The notes beneath the pieces were generated by a model. It was not told the origin of the DNA and did no database searches. It was given only the letters and a program-made list of their open reading frames with translations. A DNA stretch of 64,000 nt from Protea cynaroides (lineage: Eukaryota; Streptophyta; Magnoliopsida; Proteales; Proteaceae): assembly GCA_028583415.1 (NCBI GenBank), contig CM053274.1:96194549-96258548 (forward strand), in the 5' to 3' direction. Below, one piece after another: positions 1-42,700 of the stretch (position 1 is the stretch's first letter; the number at the start of each line of letters is the position of its first letter). The position numbers and the translations under genes were made by a program.

Positions 1-347
1 GCTCCAGCAAGCCTAACCCACCCCCAAATCCAAGGATTGAGGAGTTGGTTTTGAGGCCGGTTCGACCAGCTTCGAAACTGAGTTGTCCCAAGTTTCGACC
101 AAAAACCCAGCCTCGAAACCGAGCTATCCTAGGTTTCGACCTAGAATTTCTACCAGAAAATCTCGAAACATAGGTTTCAAGGCCTAGAAGTGGACTGTTT
201 GATTTGTTTTTCTTTTTAGTATAGCATATATCAGCCATTTTACACCTATTTGGCTATTCTCCATGTTAGTTTAGGAAAAAACATCCAAAATGGTATTATG
301 TGGTATGGACCCAAGTTTGGTAGTGTAAGCTAAAACCTGAGATTGTG

Positions 348-1362
348 TCAACACTTATTTATGCCAAATATCATTTAAGTAAGTCTTTCTTTATAAATAT
401 TTACTTAAAATATTATTCATTAATTAGCAAACACACCCGTCCCCATTTGAATCCAATAAAAATAGTCTACAATTCAAAAAAAAAAAAAAATACAAATTAC
501 AAAAGGATAAGAAATCAACTTTCAAGTTCAAGAATAAAACTGGATTTCGGTCGTGGGAGCGATTTTCAACTTTCAAATGCTAGGCTATTTCCCAAATCTA
601 AAAATTCCATAAAGCATATTATAGTGAACGATCACAGAAACCAAAAGTGCGCCAAAATAATCTTTTGCTTTGATTACAAAAAATTATTTCCATCAAGGGC
701 GACTTTAAACAGCATTCGTGTACTCCAAACAGCGTTTAACCAGAGCGTAAATAATCTATATAACTCGGTTTCAAGTAATCTTAGAATTGCTGCAAAGCCA
801 AGGTCCTAAATCTCAAATCTCAACCCCGTCTATGTGAGGTCTAAGATTTTGAGATCTCGAGAAGGTTTAGACTTCAAAGATTTCTGATATCTGAACAAGA
901 TCTAGCCGAGATTTAAGAGTATGTGCAAAGCTAGCATGATCAGCTTTCCAACAAATCGGAGATTACTTGAATCTGAGTTATATTGAAGGAATTACGCTCT
1001 GATCAAACCTAGTTCGGAATACGCGAATGTTGTTTAAAGTTATCTAAATGGAAATAATTTTTTAGATATCAAAACAAAAGATTATTTTGACGCTCTTCTG
1101 GAATTAGTGATGTTTTACTTTTACTAGAATAAGATTTATGAAATTTTAAGACTGTAGAAAAGTTCTAGCATTTGGAAGTTGAAAATCGCCCCCGTAACTG
1201 AAAATGCAGTTTGTTTTTTGACCGGGAAGGTTCACTTTTTATCTTTTTGGAATTTGAATTTTAAAGCATTTTTATTGGATTCAAATGGAGAGTGTTTGCT
1301 TATTTATGAATAATATCTAAAGCTACTTAAATGATATTAATCATAAATAAGTATTGCCTAAT
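348..1362. repeat. Long inverted repeat of about 1 kb (foldback)
   Basis: Two arms of roughly 430-450 bases (about 348-800 and 940-1362) are diverged reverse complements. For example, the left arm near 423-450 and the right arm near 1290-1325 share a stretch around CAAACAC and CCATTTGAATCCAATAAAA. The words GCGATTTTCAACTTTC (about 559) and CAAAATAATCTTTTG (about 653) also recur inverted in the right arm. The transcript could fold into a long imperfect hairpin. No clear target duplication was found. It could be a non-autonomous Mutator-like or foldback element, or an old inverted duplication. A 154-codon open frame at 345-809 lies inside the left arm and is not a credible gene. Confidence 0.75.
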
Positions 1363-1845
1363 ATTGTTTTTTTTTTTTTTTGTAAATGCCTAATATTGTT
1401 GTTCTGTGTACTATTTACTTACCTATTTTGACTTGTAAGGTCAAAATCTAGCTCTGGGTGTCGAAACAAATAGGGAAACCTAGTTTCGGGTCGAAACCGA
1501 TTACTTTTTAGTACCGGGGGTTGGTTTCATTTCGACCCCTGTCTAAATCTGTGGTTTTGACTGACTCCTCAGACTATGTCCAAATCACAACAAAGAAATT
1601 GTAGCCAATTAAGTTCCTCAATGTAGCCAATTAAGCTCTTAATGCACAAGTGTGGACCCCACAACTACATGACTTCCCACATTAGCCACGCTAAAATTCT
1701 CATTCATGAAATCTAAAACCACCCTTAACTGAAATAGTACGACCTTAACCACTAACTTATATAAACTAAAGTTTTGGATATGATTCTTCATCCATTCTCC
1801 ATTTCTTGATCGTGGAGAAGGAGAAGAGGGTTTTTTTTTTATAAT

Positions 1846-2194
1846 TGTTAACGATATAGGCCTATGGGCTATGAGCTATGGGACTGTTGTAAGTTTAAGT
1901 TTACTCCTGTCTTTATCTAATTTCTTGTAAGTAATGGGCCTGTTCATAAAGCCCATTACCATTTTTGGTTATTTGTTTATTTAGCTAGCTTCTTCGCTTT
2001 GTTGACTTGGTCATTTCCTAGATGGATTGTAACTATGAAAGGCTCTTAAAGTCCTATCTTTTAGTTCTTTCTTTTCTATAAATAAAGCTGCTACAGGAGG
2101 AGGAGTGCCACATGGTAAGCACTCCTCATATCTCTTTCTCGGTTGCTGGTTCTGGTTATTTTCATATTGCAAACTGCCACATGGTATCAGAGCC
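1846..2194 (+). mobile_element. LTR fragment with tRNA-Met primer-binding site
   Basis: A sequence starting TGTTAACG and ending CCACA is followed at once by TGGTATCAGAGCC (2182-2194), the usual primer-binding site for initiator-Met tRNA. This is the layout of a 5' LTR plus PBS of a copia-type element. A TATAAATAA-like promoter sits near 2078. No gag or pol follows, so it is a decayed remnant or a partial copy. Confidence 0.6.
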
Positions 2195-3631
2195 TAAATA
2201 AATCCCATTTTGAAGCTTGTACAAGGTGCAGTTTTGTGTAGCAGTCCAGTCTTCCGTATAGCCACTGATCTGGATGCCTTTAATGTAGGTGTGGCCGTGT
2301 GGGTGTAGCCATGTGGATTTGTAAATAGTAATTTTTTTGGGGTCTCTCAATAAATTTTTTTCTTTTTATCCAAAATAAAAAATAAAAAGAAGCATTTTCC
2401 AGAAGGCCATCATTATATCTTCCATAAACACAACCCAACAACTTTCAATATAAACCCTCATTCCACCCAGAGCGTTGCTTTCATCTATGGACTTAATAGC
2501 AACCCAAACTTCTAGAGAAGACTCCAACCAAATCTCCCTCCTCCAACCTCTCAAAGTCAATTCCATTCAATGATGGTCTCTGAAGGGCTTCCAAGAGGTA
2601 CAGTCTTTTATAATAAGAGACAACAGCTTCATGAAACTCCAATTCCTCAATTACAATAGTACATTCACCTTAATCGACTATGGTTCACTATTCACTTTTC
2701 ATGAACACATTTCATAGAGAAATTCAGGTTCATTGTTTATTTACAGGAAGGGAAAGACTCGTTCTCAGAGTTTCCTTTTGATAAATTATCAAAAGGGCCA
2801 AACTCTCACTCTTAAACGTGGACAGATGATGTAGCTATTCCGACTGTTGGATACAAAGGACACGGTCTGGATTAGTAATGTATCAAATTTCATACTCAAA
2901 TTCAATCAAATATCCTCCATGTATGTCCATACATCCCCATGTATTTACTCCGACCAATATTGTGCACTCTCCTATGGTCCTGAATTTTCAAAGCTCTATA
3001 GTGCCACTGGGCAAACTCCATTTGGACTGAAATTAAGCAAGTGAGCAACGGACCCCAGGGTCAACCTGTCAAAAAATTCAGGCCCTACCCAATCTCCCAC
3101 ATGACAAATATTTGAGCAGCTTTTATAAGCTTATCAAAACAGCCCATGCCGTAAGGTTTTTCCATTACAGGAAAATCCCAAATAAAAATCTTTATTCACA
3201 AAATCCTGTAACTCCCTGTTCCCCACAAGATTTGCATTTCAGCTACTCCCTAATGCAACTTTATTTTATATTAACTCCAGTACAAGGGGTTTGTCAACTA
3301 CCCTATATTGATATATTGTTACTATACAGCTATACCACAGATTTTTTTTTTTGCAAATGAAAAAGTCAAACTCCTAATGTGCTTGATGCCAAAACACCCC
3401 AAATTTATACTTCAAAACATATTTAGATGTGGAAACATGCTAAAACAGAAAAAGAAATAAGTGGACAGGAACTGAAAATTATATTTAGAACACAAGAAAT
3501 TATCAACAGATAAGTACAGCCCAACTTGATTTGCTACTGATTGAGTACAAATGCAATTAAGAAGTTGCAGAAAGCTCATTATGATGCTTAGTATGTCATA
3601 AATTCATCAAATAAGAAAAGTGAATTCTCAC

Positions 3632-32224
<28,593 letters not shown>

Positions 32225-33762
32225 GCAAAGATTAATTCCTGCCCATTTGACTTCCTCGCCGTTTGACGTTTGGCCTTTTATTCAACTGTTTTCTTCCTCA
32301 ACCGCCTGAGAATGGTCGTGATCTCTTAACTTCTTACATGAACTGAATCCGTGACCAATCTGAAACTTATACTTTCTCTGTTGAGAATAAAAATGGGGAA
32401 GAGGTACTTTGCTCCCCAATCAAGGAAAGAGATTACGAAGGTGGTATAATCGGAAATTCGCAAATACGAGTAAGATTTTATTCACTATTAACGGAGGATG
32501 TCAACCGATCACTGTATCAGAAACCTAGATCCACCTACAGATCAGAGAAACAAAAAATACCGTGGATGGATGATGAAAATTTAGGATAGAGGAATAAAAG
32601 ATATATATTAAATTGTAAGAAAAACATATAAATTAATGGAAAATGAAGTACACATTAACGCTATCGATGTATATTTTTGTCTTCATCTCTCTTTCTTAAA
32701 ATCCAAATTATCATCTTTCATGTACTCTCATTTTTTTTTACTAACGGATAAGATTCTAATATATCCCCACTAGTGTATAGATATTTTTTAAATTAATTTA
32801 TAGTAACAAAAATAGTATTGTGATAAAACTATAGAATATAAAATAAAGAATCAACAAACTCAAGTAAATTACATAGTAGATCTATCTATATATTATAAGT
32901 GAGAATAAAATCATTTAGGTGATAGACATTTATGATAAGACTTTCGAATGCGTTAGTGAGGACGAATAATATAGTTCAAATCAAATGACCTAAAGGAAAG
33001 TGAGCAAGACATACATAGTTTATGGTTAATACCAAATATAACTTTGAATTGAACTGATTGTCAAAAATGATCCATATAACCAATCACATTTAGTTGGAAA
33101 AATGAAAAGTCAAGTCGATGTAATCCCATATTTTCAATTTATTTTCATGGGTCATTGAATGGTTTTCAAGGTCCGTAGACTCAAACAGGGGATCATCATG
33201 CTGACATCCCAGTCAATGAGATGTGGAAGAGTGCTTTACGCCATTACAGTTTGAATATAGGGAGTAGAATGTGAGAGTGGGGATCATTTTTCCCTTCTTC
33301 TCAATCGTAAAAATTTTCTCATTCGTTAAAGGAATCATGTAGCTAGAACACCCTCACTGAGTCTTGTCATTTATAAATCGGAGGGATATCTTACAATTTT
33401 AAAGGGCAAATCTCTCTCTCCAAGGGCCATCGTTGTGCTTGGATGAGACTAGGAATAATAACTGTATTTCGAACCTCCAACATGGAGGCACGTAATTATG
33501 ATGGTAGATCTGTAAGTGAACATGTAGGAAAACTTTTGCCAATTCAACAGTTGTGGGAGCTTACTTTAGGTCATTTGCAGGGTAACTTGGTAATTTTATG
33601 AAAAATTGAGCAAAACCCATCAGCAATAGCCTAGAGCTGTGTCTACAACCAGTCCTTCCATCCTTGAACTTAACATAAGGCCTCCTACACCTTTCTTTAA
33701 TGAGACGGCCAGTTCAATTCATTTTCCTCTTTACAAGCCACATCATGATGTCATGTAATTGA
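32225..33762. other. Intergenic region between MSH7 and the spastizin-like gene
   Basis: It must hold the MSH7 3' untranslated region and the promoter of the spastizin-like gene, both on the minus strand. It is AT-rich. I could not assign a convincing TATA box, poly-A signal or other gene. Confidence 0.6.
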
Positions 33763-36700
33763 TCAGTTAGGGAGACGATAAAAGGTCTTCAGCTCATGCC
33801 ACAAGCACAGCAATGTGTCAAAGGCATCATCATCATCATTATTCAAACTACTTTCTCTGATCTTTGAGACTGCTAATAGGGTCTTCACCCACTCTTCATG
33901 TATAGTAGAAAATTCTGATCTCTGTTCACTTGACCTGAAATTCTCTGCAATTAACTCCTTCAATCCCTTGCTAGCTTTTGAAGCAGTTTCAACTACTTTC
34001 CTCGGGATCCCAGCCATGAGTGCCACTTGCAGCCCATAGCTCTCAGGACAGGCTCCTGAGGCAAGCCGGTACAGGAAAACTAGTTCCTGGTCACTGTCAA
34101 AGGAGCCTCCGACTTTTGGTTTGAATGTGCAGGCCATGTGTTGTAGTCTGACACGAGGATGAGAAGCAAATTCCTTCGTGAGGGGGTGGTAGTGCGTCGC
34201 AAACAGTAGACGGCAGTGGACCTTCTCAACAAGATGACGGAATACCTGAAACAATTATTCCAGACATAGGAATTAGACTTGTTGAGGAAGACCATACGCA
34301 GTGTCTTCTAGAAATCCCCTCAGTCCATCTTTCAGAGAATTTTGATGTAATGTCCATGTTTATTAAGGATGCACATGATTGTCCCTTTCAATGAAATGGT
34401 CTAATCTTGACAAAACATATGGTCCTTTATTACTGACCAACCAAAAAAAAGGATGCCCATGGTTATCCCTTTTAATGAAATGGTTAAATCTTGACAAAAC
34501 ATGTGGTCCTTTATCCTGACCAACCCAAAAAAAAGGTCATGTCCATTCATCACAAAACATGAATATGAATAAATACAACAAAACTCAACTAAGCCTTTCC
34601 CAACTAATGTGGTTGGCTAAATAATAGAAATGTTTTCATTTCATATAAAACCAAATTCACTGACTTTTACAGTTCTACTTCTTAATTAACAAATCAGTCA
34701 ACATAAAACAAACCCACTCTGAAGGGAGGCAAATGCATACAAACGCAAATGAAATTCAAAATGAATAATTTCATTCCAGGTGCCAACCCAACTCAGCCTT
34801 AGTAATAAACAGCAGTAATATGATGTCCATGCGTTTTATTTAGGAAAAAAGGTACTTAAAAAATTTCTGTAGATTCAAAGGAGAATGGCTCTGTAAAAGA
34901 AAGGATAAAAACTGTTGCCTGGGATGACAGAAGCCTAAACTAAAGGAAGCTAGCTGCAATACTACCTTTGCCACAGGGGCTGGGTGCCTATTTGGGGTGG
35001 CCTATTCATTCTTTCATCCCACCCATTTGGCCTTCCACACATAGCGAACTATGCCTGGAGAACAACTTTCATGATACTGCTAGCTCTCCCCATTTCTCTT
35101 CAGTGGACAAACAAAAATTTATCAGTAATAGAAAGCACTAACTTACAGTTTATAAGTAGCCTGATGATAGTAACATTGAACCAACTTGAGAGGCTGGCTC
35201 CTACCTGACAGATAGCTGAGTGGATGGTTTTATTTGGTTATTCCTAGCTTGCTTGTTTGGATGACGAAACAAACACTTCCAAAAATTTTGAGGAAAAAAT
35301 TGTTGTGTAGTTTAAAGGTTAAACTGAAACAGCATGAAGCTATGTTGATATTTGACAGACAAAACGAAACTAGATACCACAAAATTTAATGGTAAACTTG
35401 TATTTAATATCAGCATCTTTGTAATTTACATGTAGAGTATAATGATTTTTTTAAGAATTAAAAAAAAAAAAAAAAAAGGAGAGTAAGACAGTCTGGATAA
35501 GCCTATGCATAACAGGATTGGTCAAAGACCGATTCGATATTATGTCTTGGATCTTCCAATCTGATGATCAGAGCTTGAACAAGATGGGGGATGAAATGGA
35601 CCAGGGCTTGAACCATGAAGTCCCCACTTTCATGGGTTTACTGGTCTCCCAGAGTCTATTCAGCTCTTTAGCAGTGAAAACGACAAGAGACTCTATCAGT
35701 GGATTGGTGACAATTAGTATAGGTGGAACTGAACCTAAATCCCAATCTCTATATCCTTGTACAAGAGCTCAGACCTTCGCTCTCAATATATTATTGCCGG
35801 AGCAAGGACCAAACAAAATAGCCAATCCTCAAGTCAAAACAACAACAAAAAATGTATTCATGTTAGCAAATTATCCAAGCAGACAGTCTGATCAATCCAG
35901 AGATCGTTTCGATTCCATTAGAAATGAGGATTAAAAATATCACATATTGATCAATAAAAGAGAGATTCAACGCGATTCCTAACTAAACCACCATGGTTAG
36001 CAGAAAAATAGACTGGAAATTACAACTAGAAGATGGCAAGCAACCAGGCATAGCAAATATAGCTCAAAGTTTCAATAGCTAACAACTCAAAATGTGTAAG
36101 ATTTAAATGAGACCACTTCCATCTAGTTGGATATGCAACAAGCAATAGCATGTATTTTAATGGAAGACAAACATCGACACTAATTTTAGAGCAAGATTTT
36201 AGCAGATCTTAATTTTATGGTTTTTCAGGGGACGGAAATAAAATCCAAATTACTTCAATTTTCGACAGAGAACTCCTCAGTCAACAGTTATTGTAGGCCA
36301 TTTCGATGTAAAGAACATATGACTGATGATATTAGCTACTGGATCCCTCAGACTCTAAAATAAGGTAGAATGGATCCTTGAGATCAGAGTTTGCTTTGAA
36401 ACCATGTCGGTCAATATGACTGAAGTGAAGAAGAAGAAGAAAAAGAAAACTGGAGAAAGGGAGCTGAATGTGAGCCTATTCAGTTGAAATTTGAACACAA
36501 TTTTCATTGATTGATAGGCGATGGACAGACTAGCTATAATACTTACAGGAATGCATTATACATGGATGAAGTTGAAAGCAACGACTATTATGAATAACAA
36601 AAACCCAGGGAGAAGCCACTGCATCAGAAGTGAAACAACAGTTAAAAAGATTGATTCACTCACAGCATACGCAATGGCATATCCATCAAATGTGCTTGTT

Positions 36701-39700
36701 CCTCGACCGAGTTCGTCAAGAATAACCAGAGAATCTTGAGTGGCATTTTGAAGAACCAATGCTGTTTCCATGCATTCAATAAAAAAAGTGCCTACAGAAA
36801 TAATAACCAAAATTTCAACATCCACAATAGCAATTTGAGGACAATAGTATAAATTCTAATGTGCTTGAGTTGAATCAACTAAATGAAACCTTATTCCTGT
36901 TTACTTTCAGATAGATGCAGATTGCAGGATACTAAAATTTGAAGATTTTGGTTAGGGTTTAGAAAAATGTTTTAAGAATTCACTCTGGCCTGGCAGTTGC
37001 TAGTCCAGCAGTTTTGACCATCTGATCCAACAGTCTGATGGTAAACTCAGTAGGTTTGGAAAGAAAGTACATCAATGTTGGTGCCGTCATGCTGCTAACT
37101 TGCCATGCAACAAGTTTGGGGTTCAACTATCACCATTTGTGTGCCCATTTTAATTATTATTGAATAAAATAATAAGATTAAATGCTAAGAGGTCATGCTG
37201 CTAACTTGCCATACAACAAATTTGGGTTCAATTCTGGTGCAAGCACAAAACATAAAATCTATTACTCCGTAGGAAGAACTTACCCTCACCTGTCAAGTAT
37301 TTTAAAAAAAAAAAATACACTTACTCTCGCCTGTCATGATCCGATCAGTGGCACCAAGCCGCGTGAAAATAATATCCACGGGAGACAGAACAAGCATCTT
37401 ACACGGCACATAGCAGCCCAACTGCAATGAAAAAGTTTCACAATTAACATATTATAATGCTTCAAAACTTTCTCTTTCTTTTTTTTTTTTTTTTTTTTTG
37501 GCGGGGGGGAGGGGTTAAAGCCAATGTTAGTTATTACTCATTAATAAGTCTAGCAATTCCGGACTGACTATACCTGTGAGAGATTTTGAGTTGTTGAATC
37601 TTAAACAAGTTCAAACATGGATCCTTTAAATTGAGAATTTTGCAATCTCAATCAAATTTGATCTATTAGTCCAAATTTTGGTCTAGCTATTGCTACCCAT
37701 ACCATTAAAAGTCCGAAGTGTTTTAGGTTCCAGAAGTCGAACAAACCTGAGCTAGTATAACAGCCAGACATGTGGCGCGCATCAGAGTGGACTTCCCCCC
37801 CATATTGGGCCCAGTCAATAGCAAAGTATGAGGATGATAGCCAGTAGCATCTTCACCAAGATGTATGTCATTGGGAACCACTGTGCCTCCATTTTCTCCA
37901 AGAGCGTATGGATGCCACAACCCTTCAACTTTAAGGAGAGGTCCTCCAATCTCTTGGCACGAAATCAAGGGTCTGGCATTAGCGGGCAAGAAAGCAGGTC
38001 TGCACATAGACCCACATGAAGAATGTGCAGTCATTGCAAAAGAGCGTAGAACATCAATATAGTTCAGTGCATGGATGACTTGAGACCACCAAATCACTCT
38101 TTCAATAACCAACTCAGTCAAAACGGACAGTGTCTCAGCATCGGAGTCTGCCACTTCATGGTCCTAGTACCAGGTAGAAAGTATATTAACAATATGCTCA
38201 AAGTCATAACAGAAGTGTAACCACTAACCAACTTGTATATAGAATTATAGATGAGTAAGAGAAGTGCCATAAACCAAGATATATCAAATGAAAAACAATG
38301 ATAATTTAACTTAATGTAAGAACTATAAACCTTTCCAAGTTTCAGTCTTCACGCCACTCAAAGAAGGTCATTTCAACTTATCCAAAAGAAAAGGACAGAA
38401 AAAGAACAGCAAAGCTACTCAGTGTTTTGTAAAAAACGACAACACCTAGTCCTTAGCCCTATGAATCTGCCATGATTTACATGCTGTTAGAATATCTAGC
38501 AAGAAAATGTAGAAGTATGGTGCAACAGTTCAAAACAAACGATAAGTGAAAATAAATCAAATGGCATCTATCTTAAATTCTTAATATTGCTATACATTCT
38601 GACATTCTGCCCCTCCACATTGTGGGGGTAAGGATGTGTACATTCTGCCCCTCCCCAGACCCTACAGTAGCGGGAGCCTCGTGCACTGGGACGCCCTTAT
38701 AACAATGGATAGAAATGTGTCAAATTCTCCTCAACAAGAACTTGGCTAAAACAATCTTTAATCAGCTATTCAAACCTCAACCTTTGTATTAATTAACGAG
38801 CTCATTGCTTCCACTTCTAATGAATGATCAGTTTAAGAGTTCATATTCAACAAGGTCTCTTCAGTTTTCATTGAAAATTCTTGAAACTGGAAAAATCAAT
38901 AAACTTTCCAATGAGACATATCAGCAAGTAATCAACAATAAATCACACCAGAAATGGAGAAGTTGTTTTACCAAAATTATTTATTATTCCTACAGCATCC
39001 CTTATTCCTCCATGTACAGAGAATTGATAACTTGATCATCCATGACTAAAACCAATATAACTGTAAGAGAGTCGCAAGACTCGCAACTCGGAAAATTCCT
39101 TGCCCCCAACAACCGGTAACAAGCCAGCACGTACCCCAAGGCATGAATGATCTAGCTCTCTTCTTCTTCTTTTTTTCTTTTGTGGGGGGGGTAAGGGAAG
39201 GAGCTTGCAAGCAATCTTCAAAGTCCAACAAACATTTGCTAGGCGGGTTAAAAAATGACCGCCAAGGATCTCAGAACCATAAGGCAATGCATGGAAGACC
39301 TACCTTCAGTCAAAAGAGGTAAGAAGCAAATCAACCTGATTTCTCAACAATGATGTTATAGATCTGAAATCACATATGCTAAACAAAGTAATATCCCTTC
39401 TTCAGGCTATGGTTACAGTCTTACGGAGAAATTGTTGATGCCATTTACAGATATCAAGGATGCTTCTACCAATACTAAAAGAAAGATACAGTGCCCAAAA
39501 TGAAGTTTGACAAAAGCTATTCTTGTGATGCACACAGAAGCATGCCAAAATACTCTGCCCATGACCGTGGAATAAATCATACCTGGTATTTTGGAAAATC
39601 ATTATCTACTGCTGCTTCTAATTGGGTAAGAAGTTCATCAAGCTCATTAACACCACATAATAATGGAAGGTCCAAGATTTTTGATAATGATGAAAATCCA

Positions 39701-42700
39701 TGCTTTTCTTCCTTTATAATCTTTAATAAGTCCATTCCAATTCGAAGTCCTTTAATAAGAAATCCAAATGCCTTCACCTGTACAACACCAAAGGTAATAT
39801 ATATTTAATAATTAAAACAATAGAGGTTATTAAATAATTCTACTTTTTTAATATAACTATTATACAATAAGAATTAATTATCTTGGTCAGAAGTAGTTTA
39901 ATATTCAGAACCTCAAAATATTTTGAGTCTACAGTAACAGCAAGACCCCATTCAACTTCCGAGTAATACAATAAAGTCACTTGAAAAAAGAAAGAAAGAA
40001 AAGGTAATACAAGTATATAACAAAGTCAAACCACATGATTGGAAAAGAAATTTCTACAACAGTATACATCATAGTTAATGCAATATGAGGATTTTTTTTA
40101 ATCATAAAAGAAAGAAAACGCTGTTGCATTAGATATTGATAGCAATTTAATATATGCAAAACATAGGAAACAGGTTAGCTAGCGTTACTTTCTTTTTCTT
40201 TCTTAAATACATAAGCAGCATCAATGAGATAACTAAGGAAATTTGACTTGCAGTGTGCAAATTACTTAGCATATTAATGATATTACAACCACATGTGCAA
40301 AGTCAAAGACTTGCAAGAGGAATCACACGATGATAAGGCCCAACAAGAGACCTGTTATTGCATGTCGTTATAAAGGAGAAGGCCCATAAGGGCCCATCGG
40401 GATTAGAGCCAGCACCAGCGCCAGGCACTAATTCCGGTATCGCTGTGGCCCTTCCCCTCTTATTTCTTATTTTTGGTCATGTTTTATGGTTAGTCCCTAT
40501 ATATGTGAATGCAATTGGAATTCCTCATTATCATTGAGACTCCCAGGAGTTAAAACAGTCTCTCCTCTTCTCCTTCTTCTTTCTATTTTCTTCTTCAATT
40601 CTCTCTAATTTACATGGTCTCGTAGTCTATTTGTTTTCTTCGTCTTCTTTTTTTGCTTTGAGATCTGGTTGGTCAATGATGAATGACGATCTGTTTTATG
40701 ATCTCATTGCCTGAATCGCAACCTGTTTTGTGATCTGATTTATGAATCATGACCTGGTTTATGGAAGAATTTTTTTATCAATTTCTTATGGAGCAAAAAA
40801 TTTCCAGCGGTATTTTCTGGAATCGATTTTTGGACTGTATCACATTTTTTTTGGGACTGATGCTTTAGTTGTGATTGTCTGGTTCAATTGTTGATATCAA
40901 TCTTTTGGATTTCTTCATGCCTCTTGGTTGGTTGAACCGAATGTATCGATATTTTTCCAATACCCTTTGTTTGTCTCGCGGTTGGCTGAACCTAACCATT
41001 GCTATCAAATTTTTTGAAGATTGCTTGTCAATTGGCCGAACCAGTTGTTGAAATTTATTATTGGTTGTTTTTGCCTCTCCATTGGCTGAACCAAGTGTTG
41101 AGATCAATTTCTTTTTGGAGTTTTTTACTTGTCGGTTGGCTCAATCGATTGTTGAAATCAATTATTCTTGGTTACTCTCCTTGGTATTGATGGCTGAATC
41201 CACCAAATCCAAGACTACTGTGACTAAGGGGGTGTCTTCCTCTTCCAATCGGATTACAAAGAAGAAATTGGAAGGACTTAATAATTTCCAGCAATGGCGA
41301 AAATTGTTAAGTTGGTTTTGACAAGACGGGATCAATAGGGCCACTTAACCCATATGAATTCTAGTACCGACACGACTTGGGACACTGTTGATGCCTGGAT
41401 TTTGGGCCAAATGCTAAATTCTATGGACAATTCTATTGTGGTTGTTACCCATAACGATACAGTGAAGGAATTGTGGGATTATTTGAATATCTTATATTCT
41501 AATCACAATAATTTGCCCGTATTTATGAGTTGTCACAGGAATTTTAATTGGTTGGATCGGAAGGTCACCCTCTCACACAGTATTTTGTTGACTTTAAACG
41601 GATGTATGAAGAACTTAATTATCTACTTCCCACCAGTGTTGATGTACAGAAGATGCAGGAACAACAGGAGCAAGTGGTTGTTATGGGTTTTTTGGGCAAA
41701 CTTGGAACCGAGTATGAAGCCGTTTGTTCTCAAATTCTTGGTAGTGCCACCGTGGCCTCTATAGTGGATACCTTTTCTCGTGTGTTTTTCTCGTGACAGT
41801 AACCCTAAAAACACTTCAGTGGATAAATCTGCTCTTGTTTCTCACTAGTCTGGTCATGAAACTAATCGTGACAACTCTTTTGGCAATGATCCTGGCGGTG
41901 GTGGTGGTTGTGGCGAGTCTCCTCGTGCACTACCTTCTTCAGACAATTCAAGTACAACCCGCACTTGTCATTATGGGAAACTTGGTCATATCCAGTGCTT
42001 TTGTTGGAAGCTTCATGGCAAACCACCTCAATAGCAGTTTGTCAATTCTGGCACCAATTGAGTCTCCTACTCCTCTTGCACCATTTAAGGGAAAGATGAT
42101 TAGGATAACTGATGATGAGTATACACGTTACCATCAGTTCTAGACTTCACAGCTTTCTTCGTCTTCCATTGCTACTTTTGTTTAGATAGGTAATGTCACT
42201 GCGTGTCTCTCATCCTCTCATCCCTAGATCATTGATTCAAGTGCTTCCGATCATATGTTAAGGGTTTAATGTATAGTTTCTTCTCTTTATCCCTCTACCA
42301 CTAGTGTCGCTTTTGCTAATGGCTCTTCGATCAAAGCCAGTGGCACTTGGACAGTTCATCCCACTCCATCTGTGTCCATATCTACCGTTCTCCATTTACC
42401 TAATTTTTCATTTAACCTATTATCTATCAATAAGTTTAATTCTGCATAAAATTGTTCCGTAACTCAGTTCAGCAGCAAGATGTGTCGAGATCATCAGCAT
42501 ATGGCTGTAATCAGCAAGTCATCGAATACCAGAAAACAAAACTCAGGAATCAGATCTTGATATGGCTGTAATGGAAGATTATTCTTACACACTTAGAGCA
42601 AAATGAAACATTGGAGACAATAACAAACGATCAGGCATAGTGTAGACAACAAGCTACTAACTCCTACTTATCCCAATCTTCAGATGCAGCAAGGATATCA

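Larger units (their letters stand above)
1..3631. other. Repeat-rich stretch without recognised exons (probable intron 5 of the spastizin-like gene)
   Basis: The last exon I can place for the minus-strand gene ends with a GTGAGA donor at 3631. I find no matching continuation between here and the left edge, so this stretch is probably its fifth intron. It holds a long inverted repeat (348-1362), short patches rich in TCGAAACC/GGTTTCGA motifs near 50-190 and 1450-1560, and a copia-type LTR with primer-binding site (1846-2194). The rest is AT-rich sequence in which I see nothing. Confidence 0.5.

Noticed and set aside
345..809. 154-codon plus-strand open frame
   Set aside because: It lies within one arm of the long inverted repeat, has lysine-rich low-complexity composition and no recognisable domain.
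35518..35934. 138-codon plus-strand frame in MSH7 intron 16
   Set aside because: No recognisable family, no splice or promoter context, antisense within an intron. Likely chance.
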